A DNA stretch of 64,000 nucleotides from Dyadobacter sediminis (GCF_005860765.1 NZ_VCEI01000025.1:62001-126000); one strand, 5' to 3'; counted from the stretch's first letter, positions 1-10,036 are shown. Numbers and translations are program-made. Notes: generated by a model from the sequence alone, not told the origin.

Positions 1-1146
1 GTCGTTTATCCGGCACTCGGAGGTAGTTATGGCTTTTATTTCAAATTTGACGACAAGAACCGCGTGGTCATGTATTCGGATTTCAGCAATGAAGCGGCGG
101 CGACTTCCAAGGAAAGCAGTTACCGGCTGAAAGCCATGCAAACACCCACTCTGATTTTTGACACGTATTCCTATCTTCATGTGCTTGCAGATCCTGACCG
201 GGATGTAAATGGAGGTGTAACGGGAGTAGGGCTTGGTGCGGATTTCGAGTTCAGCATTTTTCCGGATTCTGTGAAAACGGATGTGATTTCACTGGTTGGA
301 AGAAAAAACCAGAGCCGGCTTGTGCTGACAAAAGCCACGCAGGAACAATCGGCTGCATACCTGAAAGGTGATCTTGCAAAAGGATTGTTGTTTAATAATA
401 TAGAAAAATATCAGACTTATTTCAAGCGTGTAACACTAGGCGGTGTAGCGTATGAAATAACAGCGAACCCCATTGCCAGAACAATGAAGCTGACATGGCT
501 GGACGGCAATGCGCCAAAGACTTTTACAACCAATTATTACTATACTTCGTCAGGTATTGCTTTTGTTTCTCCGCTGACAAACGGCGCACAAACCATCTCC
601 GGTTTCAGTAATATAACCTGGAATGCAGCCACTCTTCAGCTCGGCGTTTCGGCCGGCGGTTCCACGGCTATTGTACAAAGTGCGGCAAAACCCTTGTCAG
701 TGGATGCAGGCGCCGCAAAAAGATGGTGGCAGTCTCCGATAGAGTCGGGCGGTGAATGGCGGTCGGACAGTGCATTTCACGTAAACGGAGCGGACGATGC
801 CTATAATGTCAGTTCGTTGAAAGTTGATCAGGGATTTTATGTGTTTTACGTTTATCAGCCGGGAATTAATCCTAAATACGACTTGTTTGGGCCTGCATTT
901 GTTGTAGGTAATGCATTGACACTGGAATATGCCGATGCACCAGCGACGCCAACCTTTGCAGCTGACGGAAGAATAATTTTTACCAAGTACGGCACATTCG
1001 GAGAATTCCCGAAAACAGGACCGGCGGTAAGCACATCCAATTTGCTGTTTGATACCAGCGGTTATTATATGGTTCAGACCTCGGCAACAACTTACGATAT
1101 GATCAGTGCCAAAGATGCCAAATCCTGGATAAGCTGGTACAGATAA
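1..1146 (+). CDS. DUF4302 family lipoprotein, 5'-truncated
   Basis: The reading frame is open from the first base of the window, so the start and any signal peptide lie upstream; 381 residues are visible. The opening residues (YGFYFKFDDKNRVVMYSDF) and the following body look like the DUF4302 family, secreted Bacteroidota proteins usually encoded beside SusC/SusD-type uptake genes and a putative zinc-dependent metallohydrolase lipoprotein. Biochemical function is unknown. It converges on the susD gene and shares a bidirectional hairpin with it at 1167-1204, so it probably belongs to a separate uptake locus that lies to the left of the window. Family assignment is from recognition of the sequence only. 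Confidence 0.75.
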   Translation, partial: VVYPALGGSYGFYFKFDDKNRVVMYSDFSNEAAATSKESSYRLKAMQTPTLIFDTYSYLHVLADPDRDVNGGVTGVGLGADFEFSIFPDSVKTDVISLVGRKNQSRLVLTKATQEQSAAYLKGDLAKGLLFNNIEKYQTYFKRVTLGGVAYEITANPIARTMKLTWLDGNAPKTFTTNYYYTSSGIAFVSPLTNGAQTISGFSNITWNAATLQLGVSAGGSTAIVQSAAKPLSVDAGAAKRWWQSPIESGGEWRSDSAFHVNGADDAYNVSSLKVDQGFYVFYVYQPGINPKYDLFGPAFVVGNALTLEYADAPATPTFAADGRIIFTKYGTFGEFPKTGPAVSTSNLLFDTSGYYMVQTSATTYDMISAKDAKSWISWYR

Positions 1147-1166
1147 TAATTTGTAAAAGATACTAC

Positions 1167-1204
1167 AACAAAAAATCACTTCCGTAAAGAAGTGATTTTT
1201 TGTT
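1167..1204. terminator. bidirectional intrinsic terminator
   Basis: A perfect 16-bp stem (1167-1182 pairing with 1189-1204) encloses a 6-base loop, CGTAAA. The core is TCACTTC/GAAGTGA flanked by A6/T6 runs, so it works for both the DUF4302 gene and the convergent susD gene. Confidence 0.85.
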
Positions 1205-1234
1205 GTTCAGTAAATTATTTAAAACGCAGTATTC

Positions 1235-2611
1235 CTAGTTATAACCTTCATTCTGAACTAGTTTCGGGTTCACATCGATTTCACGCTGCGGAAGTGGAAG
1301 AATAAGTTTCGGCGAGTTGTACGGCAGCGTTCCGACGTTGCCTTTGTTGCGTTTGATGTCGTATAAAGTATGACCTTCAAAAGCAAGTTCAAGATGACGT
1401 TCCTTCAAGATGGATGCCAGCGTAACGGTTGTTGCCGGTTTCAGCTTTGCACGGGTCCGGATCACATTGATATCTGCCAGCGGAGTCGCACCGATTGCCG
1501 TTCCCAGGCGGAAATTGGCTTCCGCACGCGTCAGATACATTTCCGCAAGCCGGAATACAAGCACATTGGTAAAAGTGTCCAGATATTTCCGTGTAAATGT
1601 ATTGTTCGTCGGAGTTATAAAGAAAGTTCCTCTGACATCGCCAGGCTCATAAAGGCTGATATGCTTTGGCAGTATCCGGATGTCACCGCGTCCGGAAGTA
1701 CCCGGAATGTCGGAAATGGTTGTTCCAAAGAAAGTAGTCATATCATTGACTCCGTCCTGCTGCGTAACAATCATGGAAAATATATATTCTCCGGGATTCG
1801 CACCGCCGTTGTTCAGAAACGTGTTGAACAGATCTTCAAAGTTTTCTTCAAGAGCAAATTCACCGGAGGAAATTACTTCATTGGCTTCATCGCGTGCCCC
1901 TGCAAAATTGGACTGCATCAGGTAAACGCGTGAAAGCTGGGCAGAAGCGGCATACTTGGTGGCATAATTGGTGTTGGTTTCAGGCAGCAGCGTTTTAGCC
2001 GCAGTAAGGTCTTCCATAACCTGCGCATACACTTCTGCAACTGAATTCCTCGGGATATCATTGGACTCTGTCACCACGCGTGTTGGTGTAAGTACAATCG
2101 GGACGCCCGGATTGGAAGCATTATCGCCGTCGCCCCAGGTTTTTGCAAATAATTTTACAAGTTCAAAATAAACAGACCCGCGAATAAACTTTGCTTCGCC
2201 TTCTACACGTGCACGTTTGTCTTCGTCCACTTTATCCAGTGCCGAAAGGACGTTGTTGCAGCGATTGATGGTTATGTAAGAGTCCCGCCAGGTTGCCGCT
2301 GCGGTAACATTGGCAGTCGTAATTTCCTTGTTATACATTTCAAGCAAATTCTGGAAAGTTCCTCCAAATCCCAGTTCGCCACTGTTGCCCAGCAGTTCCG
2401 ATGCATACTGAAATGCGCCTCCGTAAACATCTATGTCCTGCAAGGCATCATAACATCCGATTAAAGTCACTTCTACGTCGCGGGAAGTACTTAGTGCCTG
2501 ACTTTCATCAATACTTTGTGTTGGCTGTACATCCAGTTTGTTATTACAGCCAATGGTGAAAAACAATCCGGCGGATAAAGCCAGGGAATATATAAATACT
2601 TTCTTTTTCAT
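1235..2611 (-). CDS. SusD/RagB family nutrient-binding outer-membrane lipoprotein
   Basis: 458 residues. The N-terminus is a lipoprotein signal peptide with lipobox FTIGC, making Cys22 the lipidated residue. The body has the SusD plan: an N-terminal SusD-like domain with TPR-type helices, then a C-terminal RagB/SusD segment containing the typical LFRLAEMYLTRAEA-like helix (here VFRLAEMYLTRAEANFRLG) and the ERHLELAFEGHTLYDIKR signature near the C-terminus. It caps the SusC barrel at the cell surface and binds the glycan or other polymer breakdown product that SusC imports. It lies 28 bases downstream of susC in the same operon. The substrate cannot be told, because no degradative enzyme is directly attached to this pair. 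Confidence 0.93.
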   Translation of the reverse strand: MKKKVFIYSLALSAGLFFTIGCNNKLDVQPTQSIDESQALSTSRDVEVTLIGCYDALQDIDVYGGAFQYASELLGNSGELGFGGTFQNLLEMYNKEITTANVTAAATWRDSYITINRCNNVLSALDKVDEDKRARVEGEAKFIRGSVYFELVKLFAKTWGDGDNASNPGVPIVLTPTRVVTESNDIPRNSVAEVYAQVMEDLTAAKTLLPETNTNYATKYAASAQLSRVYLMQSNFAGARDEANEVISSGEFALEENFEDLFNTFLNNGGANPGEYIFSMIVTQQDGVNDMTTFFGTTISDIPGTSGRGDIRILPKHISLYEPGDVRGTFFITPTNNTFTRKYLDTFTNVLVFRLAEMYLTRAEANFRLGTAIGATPLADINVIRTRAKLKPATTVTLASILKERHLELAFEGHTLYDIKRNKGNVGTLPYNSPKLILPLPQREIDVNPKLVQNEGYN

Positions 2612-2639
2612 ATTTCTTTAATAATTAAACCTGATGCTT

Positions 2640-5600
2640 TTAGAAACCAATGTTGACGCCCAGCAGTAGTGTACGCGGCTGAGGGGCTGTGTAGAAGTCA
2701 TTTCCAAGCGCAAATTTCAAATCCCTTTCACTCATGTCATCCGTATTTACTTCGGGGTCCCAGCCTTTGTAATTGGTAAAAGTTGCAAGGTTCAATGCTG
2801 AAACATAAATGCGTATGCGATCCATTTTGATACGGCTGACAAGGCTGGACGGAAGGTTATATCCCAATGTCATTGTGCGAAGGCGGAGATAGGAGCCATC
2901 ATAGATATAGCGTGTTGACGCCTGATTGCCATTTCCACGGTAAAAACGTGCTTCCGGAACATTTGTGTTCGGATTTTGCGGCGTCCACGCATTCAGCTGA
3001 TCGGCAGTCTGGTTATCTTCATAAATCCCGTTTGCAGAAGAATACTGGCCTACACCGTAAAAGTTGATTTTATTTCCTGCAACGCCGTTAAAAAATATGT
3101 TCAGATCAAATCCTTTATAAGAGAAAGTATTCGTAATACCTCCTACAAATTTCGGGTTCGGATTGCCTGCAGCTACGCGGGTAGCACTGTTATAACCATT
3201 GTTTGTTACGGTTGTACGATCCACTGTTCCGTCCGGATTGGGTGTGTTTTTATAGAAAAGCGCGTCTCCGTTTGCAGGATCAACACCTGCATACTCTACA
3301 GTATAAAAAACACCGACCGGCTGTCCTTCCATAACACGGCTCATATTCCTCATTCCTCCTTCAATGATTTGTCCCTGAATGTCAACAACCTTATTCTTGT
3401 TATTTGCAACATTGAAGGAAGTGTTCCATTTGAATGCGCCTACAAGGTTCTGTGTGTTCAGTACGAGTTCAAAGCCTTTGTTTTCCAGTTTTCCAACGTT
3501 GGCAACCTGAGTAGAGAAACCGGTTGTATTTGGAACGTTTACTTCCAGTAAAAGCCCGTTGGTCTTTTTTACATAATAATCAATTTCACCATTGATTCGG
3601 TTGTTGAAAAATCCAAAATCAATACCAAAATCGGTTTGCTTTGTGGTTTCCCATCTCAGATCAGGGTTGCTAAGCTGTGAAGGCCGCTGTCCGGCTGCTC
3701 CTGCATAACCTGCATCTCCTGCATACAAGCCCAACTGCGGGAAATCACCGATTTCCGAATTACCCGTTGAACCGTAACTTCCTCTGAATTTAAGAAAGCT
3801 TATGATGTTGTTGTTTTTAAGAAAGCTCTCTTCGGTAAGAACCCAGCCGGCGGATACAGACGGGAAAAATCCATAGCGGGAGTTTACCCCAAACCTGGAA
3901 GAACCATCTATACGCGCGCTTGCTGATAACAGGTATTTATCTGAAAACTTGTAATTCAGACGTGCAAAATAAGACAGGAACCGGAAATTCGTTTCGGTTG
4001 AAGATCCGTCCGATTTGGTAGCGGCACTGGCAATTTTTTTGTAAGAATCCGATGGGAACTGGGTTCCTGCAATATAGCTGTACTTCGTCTGCGACTGCTG
4101 ATAGGACATACCCAATGTCGCTCCGAAGGAATGAGCATTGTGTATCTTGTCATAGGAGATGAAGTTATTGGTATTGTAATTGGTAACGAAAGTAGCATAA
4201 TTCTCACCCAGACCACTGCTTGCATTGCTTACATTGCGGATATTCTGGCTTTGCCAGTAACCTTCCTCATTCTGGTTCAAAAGGTCAATACCAAGCTCAC
4301 TGCGGAATTTCAGATCTTTAGTAAAGTTAATCTGAGCATATGCATTGGTAAGGTTCCGGAAAGAAGTAGCTACATAGCTTGCATACTGAATTGAAATCAT
4401 TGGATTAAAATACAAGGGCACATTTACATCGCCCGGAGGCGTTCCGGTAGGCAAGCCCGTTTCAGGATCGGTAAACGGCGTCAACGGCGTAAGTGCTGCC
4501 ATCTGCAATGGATTTGAAAAAGCATTATCTCCCGGCAAACGCTTGTTATTGGTACGCGCAAGTCCCATGGATAATCCGATCTGCAACCAGTCATATGCCT
4601 GATGATCCAGGTTCATACGGGCTGAAAGACGATCCAGTTTGTTGCCGATGATGGTACCTTTCTGATCAAGGTATTGGCCTGACAAAAAGAACTTTGTTTT
4701 TTCTGTTCCGCCGTTTAGCTGAAAGTCGAGTTGCTGCATCGGGCCTTTCTGAAATGCCTGATCCTGCCATAAATATTCCTTTTGATTTGGCGTATTGTAA
4801 GTACCAAGGCTGTAATATTCAAGAAATCCGCCAGGACCCAGCATGTATTGGGTGTAAGAATCCGGATCCGTTGTCTCAACGCCATCAATACGATCACGAT
4901 TATTGGCGGCCATGGTATAAAACTTCACATACTGCTCAGCATTCAGGAAGTCAACGCGTCTTGTGGCTTTGGATGAACCCAGCTGGTAATTGATGCTTAC
5001 GTTGGTTTTTCCGGCTTTTCCGCGTTTTGTTGTGATGAGCACCACGCCGTTTGCAGCACGGGAACCATAAATGGCACCTGCAGAAGCGTCTTTCAGTATT
5101 TCAATGGATTCAATATCATTGGAGTTGATATCGGATAAAGGATTGGTCGCGCCTCCGTTATTGCTCAGGTCCGAGGTCGTGATCGGCATGCCGTCCACCA
5201 CGTATAACGGCTGGCTGCTTGCGCTGATGGATGAATTACCCCGGATACGCACATTAATTCCCTGACCCAGTTTTCCCGAACCGCTGTTTACATAAACTCC
5301 GGCCGCACGTCCCTGCAAGGCAGCATCCACGCTCGCAACGGGCATGTTCTGGATTTCAGTGCCTTTTACCTGCGCAATGTTTCCGGTAAGGTCGCGCTTG
5401 ATCTGCGAGCCGAAACCGGTAACAACCACTTCGCTCAGATTGCGCGAATCGCTTGCAAGCTTTACGTCGATGACGGTCTGGCTGCCTACGGTTATTTCCT
5501 GTGAAAGCATTCCTACAAAGCTGAACACAAGTACAGAACCATTTGATGGCACACTGATGGAATACGTTCCGTCGGCATCCGTCTGTGTGCCTGTTGTGGA

Positions 5601-5744
5601 CCCTTTGAGCTGGACCGTAGCACCCGGCAGTGCAGAATCTTCATCGTCAGATGTAACTTTTCCGGTTATCTGCACACTCTGCCCATAAGCGGACAGCCAT
5701 GCACTTAACAAGCAGAAAATTACAGGTAGCAAAAATTTTTTCAT
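2640..5744 (-). CDS. SusC/RagA family TonB-dependent outer-membrane transporter
   Basis: 1034 residues. Order of parts: signal peptide ending near SAYGQ, a CarboxypepD-regulatory-like domain (about 25-105, ITGKVTSDDEDSALPGATV), a plug domain (about 110-235) with the SusC-type motifs LQGRAAGVYV, IRIRG-like VRIRGNSSI and LYVVDGMPI followed by DIESIEILKDASAGAIYGS, then a 22-strand-type barrel ending in an aromatic residue (GVNIGF). It imports large substrates across the outer membrane using TonB/ExbBD energy, paired with the SusD lipoprotein downstream. The upstream promoter at 5781-5811 leaves a leader of about 30 bases. No anti-sigma or hybrid two-component regulator is next to it, unlike many polysaccharide loci. 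Confidence 0.95.
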   Translation of the reverse strand: MKKFLLPVIFCLLSAWLSAYGQSVQITGKVTSDDEDSALPGATVQLKGSTTGTQTDADGTYSISVPSNGSVLVFSFVGMLSQEITVGSQTVIDVKLASDSRNLSEVVVTGFGSQIKRDLTGNIAQVKGTEIQNMPVASVDAALQGRAAGVYVNSGSGKLGQGINVRIRGNSSISASSQPLYVVDGMPITTSDLSNNGGATNPLSDINSNDIESIEILKDASAGAIYGSRAANGVVLITTKRGKAGKTNVSINYQLGSSKATRRVDFLNAEQYVKFYTMAANNRDRIDGVETTDPDSYTQYMLGPGGFLEYYSLGTYNTPNQKEYLWQDQAFQKGPMQQLDFQLNGGTEKTKFFLSGQYLDQKGTIIGNKLDRLSARMNLDHQAYDWLQIGLSMGLARTNNKRLPGDNAFSNPLQMAALTPLTPFTDPETGLPTGTPPGDVNVPLYFNPMISIQYASYVATSFRNLTNAYAQINFTKDLKFRSELGIDLLNQNEEGYWQSQNIRNVSNASSGLGENYATFVTNYNTNNFISYDKIHNAHSFGATLGMSYQQSQTKYSYIAGTQFPSDSYKKIASAATKSDGSSTETNFRFLSYFARLNYKFSDKYLLSASARIDGSSRFGVNSRYGFFPSVSAGWVLTEESFLKNNNIISFLKFRGSYGSTGNSEIGDFPQLGLYAGDAGYAGAAGQRPSQLSNPDLRWETTKQTDFGIDFGFFNNRINGEIDYYVKKTNGLLLEVNVPNTTGFSTQVANVGKLENKGFELVLNTQNLVGAFKWNTSFNVANNKNKVVDIQGQIIEGGMRNMSRVMEGQPVGVFYTVEYAGVDPANGDALFYKNTPNPDGTVDRTTVTNNGYNSATRVAAGNPNPKFVGGITNTFSYKGFDLNIFFNGVAGNKINFYGVGQYSSANGIYEDNQTADQLNAWTPQNPNTNVPEARFYRGNGNQASTRYIYDGSYLRLRTMTLGYNLPSSLVSRIKMDRIRIYVSALNLATFTNYKGWDPEVNTDDMSERDLKFALGNDFYTAPQPRTLLLGVNIGF

Positions 5745-5780
5745 AATTGTTAGATTTGGTTATTTGCTTTTATTATAAAA

Positions 5781-5811
5781 CAAATATATCTCTATTGGTA
5801 TAACAACCAAA
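5781..5811 (-). promoter_or_regulatory. Bacteroidota sigma-ABfr-type promoter for susC-susD
   Basis: Read on the minus strand it is TTTG (5808-5811), a 19-base spacer, then TATATTTG (5781-5788). This matches the Bacteroidota consensus TTTG-N19-TAnnTTTG exactly. Transcription would start near 5774, about 30 bases before the susC start codon. Confidence 0.75.
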
Positions 5812-5958
5812 TGTTGTAATAAGATATTTGCTAATATCCCTTTTTTTATTACAATATAATTTTATGAAAAACGATTGCCGTGTTCGTTGGCGGGAATGAA
5901 GAAATCTCAGAAATAACGCTATTTCAGGGTTTCTTCCATATTTGAAAAATTGGATTAT

Positions 5959-6738
5959 TTACCAATACCGGCCATTGCGGCGGGCAAACTGAAACCCTCT
6001 CTGGAAAATGAGCACATGATTGAAAAGGGCAGGAAAGAGGCCGAAATGCTTGCGCAGCACATGAAACCTGTCCATCAGCGAGCGACGGTGATTTTTGACA
6101 GAAATGCCGCCCATCAGATATTTGCAAAGAAGGAAATCAAGGTACTGCACTTGATCTGAACGTTTCAGGATTTGTATTTCCCAGTCAATGTCCGCGCTGA
6201 GATTCTGGTCATCGTAATAAGGCGCAATTTCTCTTTTTGCAATAAAAGCCTGATGGCAAACTTTCATTCCGAATGCAAAATCCTGCCATTTCAGGTTTTT
6301 CGGAAGATCGTGCGGTGTGAACCGGCTTCTGAGTCCCACTTCACTTCCATCGTCTTTGACAAGCATGGCATCGCTGTAATACACATCCGCCTGGCTTTCA
6401 AAACTCAGGAAAAGCTTTTCCAGGACATTTACATTGTAAATTTCATCACCCGCATTCAGAAACCAGATGTATTTTCCGGTCGCACGTGCAAGTCCTTTGT
6501 TCATGGCGTCGTAAAGTCCGCGGTCAGGTTCCGAAACGATCCGGGAAATAATCGGTTTGTATTTCGCGGCAATCTGCAGCGTTCCGTCCGTTGAATTTCC
6601 GTCAATAATCAGGTATTCTGTTTCAAATGCACGTTCTGTATCTTGCAAAGCCTGTTCAACGCTTTTCAGCGTCCGTTCCAGAAAGCGTTCTGCGTTGTAC
6701 GTAATCGTGATGATTGTAAGTTGCGGTGTCTCGTTCAT
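5959..6738 (-). CDS. family 2 glycosyltransferase (WcaA-like)
   Basis: 259 residues, GT-A fold. The N-terminus LTIITITYNAERFLERTLKS is the nucleotide-sugar binding start of GT2 enzymes; EYLIIDGNSTDGT and the SEPDRGLYDAMNKGL segment followed by IWFLNAGDEIY match the subgroup that builds surface polysaccharides. No membrane segment, so it acts at the inner face of the cytoplasmic membrane on a lipid-linked glycan. It overlaps the upstream GT4 gene by 4 bases (ATGA arrangement), so the two are translationally coupled. Acceptor and sugar are unknown. Confidence 0.88.
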   Translation of the reverse strand: MNETPQLTIITITYNAERFLERTLKSVEQALQDTERAFETEYLIIDGNSTDGTLQIAAKYKPIISRIVSEPDRGLYDAMNKGLARATGKYIWFLNAGDEIYNVNVLEKLFLSFESQADVYYSDAMLVKDDGSEVGLRSRFTPHDLPKNLKWQDFAFGMKVCHQAFIAKREIAPYYDDQNLSADIDWEIQILKRSDQVQYLDFLLCKYLMGGISVKNHRRSLMDRFHVLRKHFGLFPALFNHVLIFQRGFQFARRNGRYW

Positions 6739-7985
6739 CGTGCAAGTAAAGACTGATATAATTCCTCATACCGGCGGGCAATAACATTTTCTGCATACGA
6801 GCGGATTACTTTTTCACGCGCAAGCCGTGACAATGAATAACCGGTATTGTTATCCATAATCCATTGCATTCCTTCCGCAAGCGAATCGGACGATCCTGCT
6901 TCTGAAACATAGCCATTCACTTTATGGTCGATCATTTCAGGAATGCCGCCCGTATTGAATCCTGCGACCGGCGTTCCGCAGGCCATTGCTTCCATAATCG
7001 TATTGGGCAAATTGTCTTCAAGCGACGGAACGGCAATCATATCCGCTGCATTGTAGGCATTTACAAGTTCCTGCTGATCCGATATTTTACCCAGATAATG
7101 AACGTTCGCCGGAAATCCGGTAAAGTTTTCCGGGCGTGATTTACCCAGAACAAGCACTTCAGTTTCCATGGAATTGCGGTTCAGCTTTGCAATAGCGTCT
7201 TTGAAAAAGGAAAATCCCTTTCGCGGGTCCTGCGTGTTGGCGCCGGCAAAAAGAACCAGTTTTTTATCCATCGGTAAATTCAGCCTGGCACGTATTTCTG
7301 ACTTGTCCAATGAAGTAAACAAATCCGTATCAATGCAGTTCGGAATACTTTGAGCCTGTATATTTTGGGTTAAAGCGGCATTCTTTACCATATTATCCAG
7401 CCAATGGCTTGGCGATACAAGTGCCAGTTTTGCGTTGCCGTACATGGATCTTTTACGTTCAAACTGTGCAAATGACAAATCATACGCTTCCGGCCTGGCA
7501 AGAAACGGGCAGTAACGGCAATGCGAAAGAAAATTTTCACATCCCTTGCTGTAATGGCAGCCGCCGGTAAACGTCCACATATCATGCAAAGTCCATACAA
7601 TCGGTTTGCCCAGTGAAAACAGCTTTTCAAGAGAATAAAGCGACAGGAACCCGAAATTGATCCAGTGAAGGTGAATAATGTCCGCTTGCTGAACCAATGG
7701 ATGCATATGGATATCAGTGCCGATTAAGGCCGGCGAAAATGCAAACCTGACACTTTTATCTTTTTCGTAAGGTAAAAAAAATGCCCTTTCCGCAACAAAC
7801 CGCATCCATGCTTTTCGTGCCTGCCATTTGGTGTTCGCCAGTCCGTGCACGCCATTTTCTTCCTGCTGAACTGTCGGTACAAGCATATTGGAATCGAATC
7901 CCGAACGGAGCAATGCCCTGTGCAGCCGGGTTGCTGCAACGCCGGCTCCGCCTTCCAGATGAAAAGTACTCAGGTGAAGCACCAT
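6735..7985 (-). CDS. family 4 glycosyltransferase
   Basis: 416 residues, GT-B fold. The N-terminal domain has the HLSTFHLEGGAGVAATRLHRAL donor-side glycine loop and WTLHDMWTFTGGCHY; the C-terminal domain has the retaining GT4 signature (VPSLEDNLPNTIMEAMACGTPVAGFNTGG, here split as PSLEDNLPNTIMEAMACGTP followed by VAGFNTGGIPEMI), which includes the conserved E-x7-E pair. A cluster of cysteines around 160-175 (CENFLSHCRYCP) is a feature of one GT4 subgroup in surface-polysaccharide loci. First gene of a two-gene unit with the GT2 that follows. Specific linkage is not inferable. Confidence 0.9.
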   Translation of the reverse strand: MVLHLSTFHLEGGAGVAATRLHRALLRSGFDSNMLVPTVQQEENGVHGLANTKWQARKAWMRFVAERAFFLPYEKDKSVRFAFSPALIGTDIHMHPLVQQADIIHLHWINFGFLSLYSLEKLFSLGKPIVWTLHDMWTFTGGCHYSKGCENFLSHCRYCPFLARPEAYDLSFAQFERKRSMYGNAKLALVSPSHWLDNMVKNAALTQNIQAQSIPNCIDTDLFTSLDKSEIRARLNLPMDKKLVLFAGANTQDPRKGFSFFKDAIAKLNRNSMETEVLVLGKSRPENFTGFPANVHYLGKISDQQELVNAYNAADMIAVPSLEDNLPNTIMEAMACGTPVAGFNTGGIPEMIDHKVNGYVSEAGSSDSLAEGMQWIMDNNTGYSLSRLAREKVIRSYAENVIARRYEELYQSLLAR

Positions 7986-8286
7986 TTGAATTTACTGCTT
8001 GTGTCCGGAAATGAGCGGCCGGTTTACAGTTCAGTTTTGACATCTGCAAACGAAGGTTTCATCACTTCCGGGTAATTGGAATGTACTTATTGCGGTAAAA
8101 TTAAATAGTTCTGCGGTTATATAAGTAGCTGCTGGCAATTAGCTTTGAACAGTTATAACAAAGGGCAAATTGTAAAAACTAAAAATCTCAACTAATTTTA
8201 AGCAAATACTTGATTTTTATAGCTTCAAACTATCTTTATCAGAAATTAAGTGTTTCAGTAACAATACTCAACGAAAAATCAATCTG
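7986..8286. other. 301-base divergent intergenic region
   Basis: Lies between the minus-strand GT4 gene and the plus-strand methyltransferase gene and should hold both promoters. On the plus strand TAGCTTTG at 8140-8147 fits the -7 element, with a poor -33 (TTAT, 8117-8120). No convincing match was found for the minus strand. No ORF with coding character. Confidence 0.5.
8140..8147 (+). promoter_or_regulatory. possible -7 promoter element for the methyltransferase gene
   Basis: TAGCTTTG matches TAnnTTTG. The -33 box would be TTAT at 8117-8120, 19 bases upstream, a weak match. It implies a leader of about 130 bases. Confidence 0.35.
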
Positions 8287-9195
8287 ATGCTCAACGAAAA
8301 ACGGAGTTATGAGGCGCATTCCGGCTGGTATGATGTACAGTACGCTTCGAAGGAAGCGAAGGATAAAGCCATTGAGCTGTGGGAATATGACGAGGCAAAC
8401 AAGACTATCAATTACTGGATTCATCATCGCTTGCTGGATCTTACCGAACCGTTTGTGCATGAGAAAAAATCGTGGCTTACAGTTGGGGACGGTTACGGAT
8501 TTGATGCCAATTATTTTTTCAGAAAAGGGCTCGACGTAACTGCAACGGATATTTCCGGAACATTTCTTCCCTTATCGCAGTCGCATGGATTTTTTGAAAA
8601 ATACTCGGTTGAGAACGTTGAAAAGCTGAGTTTTGAAGACAACAGTTTTGATTATATTTTCTGCAAGGAAGCATATCACCATTTTCCGCGTCCGTACCTC
8701 GGCGTGTATGAAATGCTGCGCGTTGCGCGCGAAGCCGTCATACTGATCGAGCCGCACGATCCGATATCCAAAATGCCTTTACTGCTGGCTCTAAGAAACA
8801 TTTTTGACCGGTTCGATACTTCCCTTTTACAGAAATACTGGAAAAACAGGTATTCTTTTGAAGAGGTCGGGAATTACGTTTTCAAGCTTTCCGAGCGTGA
8901 AATGGACAAGCTTGCCAACGGGATCGGACTTCCGATGGTTGCTTTCAAGGGTATCAACAATAATTATTACCATCCGGCTTCCAACAAGGAAAAAGCGGAC
9001 GATTCTTCACAGGCATTCCGCAAGATAAAACGGAAACTGGCCGTTCATGACCTGCTTACCAAACTTTCGTTAATGCCTTCGCAAGTGCTTTGTGCTGTTA
9101 TTTTCAAGAAAATCCCTTCACAGGAAACGATGGAAGTTATGAAAAAAGAAGGTTTTCAGATTCATGTTTTTCCGCCGAATCCTTATGCCAGATAA
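8287..9195 (+). CDS. class I SAM-dependent methyltransferase
   Basis: 302 residues. Motif I is TVGDGYGFDANYF (about residues 65-77), followed by an acidic residue at the end of strand 2 (VTATDIS) and a post-motif FDYIFCKEAYHHFPRPY that resembles methyltransferase_11 enzymes. The C-terminal 130 residues are helical and family-specific. Position inside a glycan cluster suggests it methylates a sugar or lipid-linked intermediate, but small-molecule or protein substrates cannot be excluded. It stands alone on the plus strand between minus-strand genes. Confidence 0.8.
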   Translation: MLNEKRSYEAHSGWYDVQYASKEAKDKAIELWEYDEANKTINYWIHHRLLDLTEPFVHEKKSWLTVGDGYGFDANYFFRKGLDVTATDISGTFLPLSQSHGFFEKYSVENVEKLSFEDNSFDYIFCKEAYHHFPRPYLGVYEMLRVAREAVILIEPHDPISKMPLLLALRNIFDRFDTSLLQKYWKNRYSFEEVGNYVFKLSEREMDKLANGIGLPMVAFKGINNNYYHPASNKEKADDSSQAFRKIKRKLAVHDLLTKLSLMPSQVLCAVIFKKIPSQETMEVMKKEGFQIHVFPPNPYAR

Positions 9196-9214
9196 TCTGA
9201 AGTAACGTTCATTT

Positions 9215-10021
9215 TTATTCCCGCCAGCCAAAAATATTCAGCTGCAGATCCATGGAATCGTTTCCCCGGTAACGATGGTTTGCAAATGGCCGTGTGCGGT
9301 GCTGATTGGTGTCAATAAAGTACCGGAACCCGTTTTCTTCAAAGATTTTGATGGTTTCGGCCAGTCCCTGCGGATTTCCGATGTAGGAATGGAATTCAAC
9401 AAAAAGGTTCTGAACATGTCCGAGGTTTTCGCGGCAGTCGGCAAGAACCTGCTGCTCTGCGCCTTCAATATCTATTTTCAGAAAATCAATCCTTTTTTCT
9501 GCCAGTAAAAAATCTTTTAAACGGATTGAAGGGATTTTCTTTTTGTCTGAGTTCGAAAAAATGGAAGAAGAATCAGCTGCTTCGCTTCCAAACCAGACGC
9601 CGTTTTCATCCGTCCATACTGCCTTGTCAATTATGTTCACGCCGCTGATTTGATTGACATTCAGATTTTCACGCAGCAAAGAGGCAATTTCAGGTTCGGC
9701 TTCAAATGCAACAATTCTTGATTCCGGATATAGTTCCTTGAAATACAAAATGCTCATTCCGACATTGGCGCCGCAGTCCAGAATGACCGGTTCGGCATCC
9801 GGTGCCTGGAAAAAGTAGAATTCATCCGCAAAGATTTCCTTGTACTGCCACAAAAACGACATACTATCCGGTACCTTAAGTTTGAACCTGCTGAACTGTA
9901 CCGGCGTAAGCACATGCCTTTTGCTGTTTCCATACTGCAACAGCAACCTTAAAAACGCACGACTGGAGGTTGTACGCAAGGAATGATAAGGTTCTTTAAG
10001 CAAATAGCGAAGCCAGTACAT
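9215..10021 (-). CDS. FkbM family methyltransferase
   Basis: 268 residues. SAM-binding motif I is VILDCGANVGMSILYFKELY, then IVAFEAEPE (motif II acid), and RIDFLKIDIEGAEQQVL, the FkbM hallmark KIDIEGAE. FkbM enzymes O-methylate hydroxyl groups on polyketides and on sugars of surface glycans; in this cluster a sugar substrate is the likelier one (inference). It lies 16 bases downstream of the next glycosyltransferase gene on the same strand and is the last gene of the flippase-to-FkbM run. Confidence 0.88.
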   Translation of the reverse strand: MYWLRYLLKEPYHSLRTTSSRAFLRLLLQYGNSKRHVLTPVQFSRFKLKVPDSMSFLWQYKEIFADEFYFFQAPDAEPVILDCGANVGMSILYFKELYPESRIVAFEAEPEIASLLRENLNVNQISGVNIIDKAVWTDENGVWFGSEAADSSSIFSNSDKKKIPSIRLKDFLLAEKRIDFLKIDIEGAEQQVLADCRENLGHVQNLFVEFHSYIGNPQGLAETIKIFEENGFRYFIDTNQHRTRPFANHRYRGNDSMDLQLNIFGWRE

Positions 10022-10036
10022 ATTGAATTTCTTTAT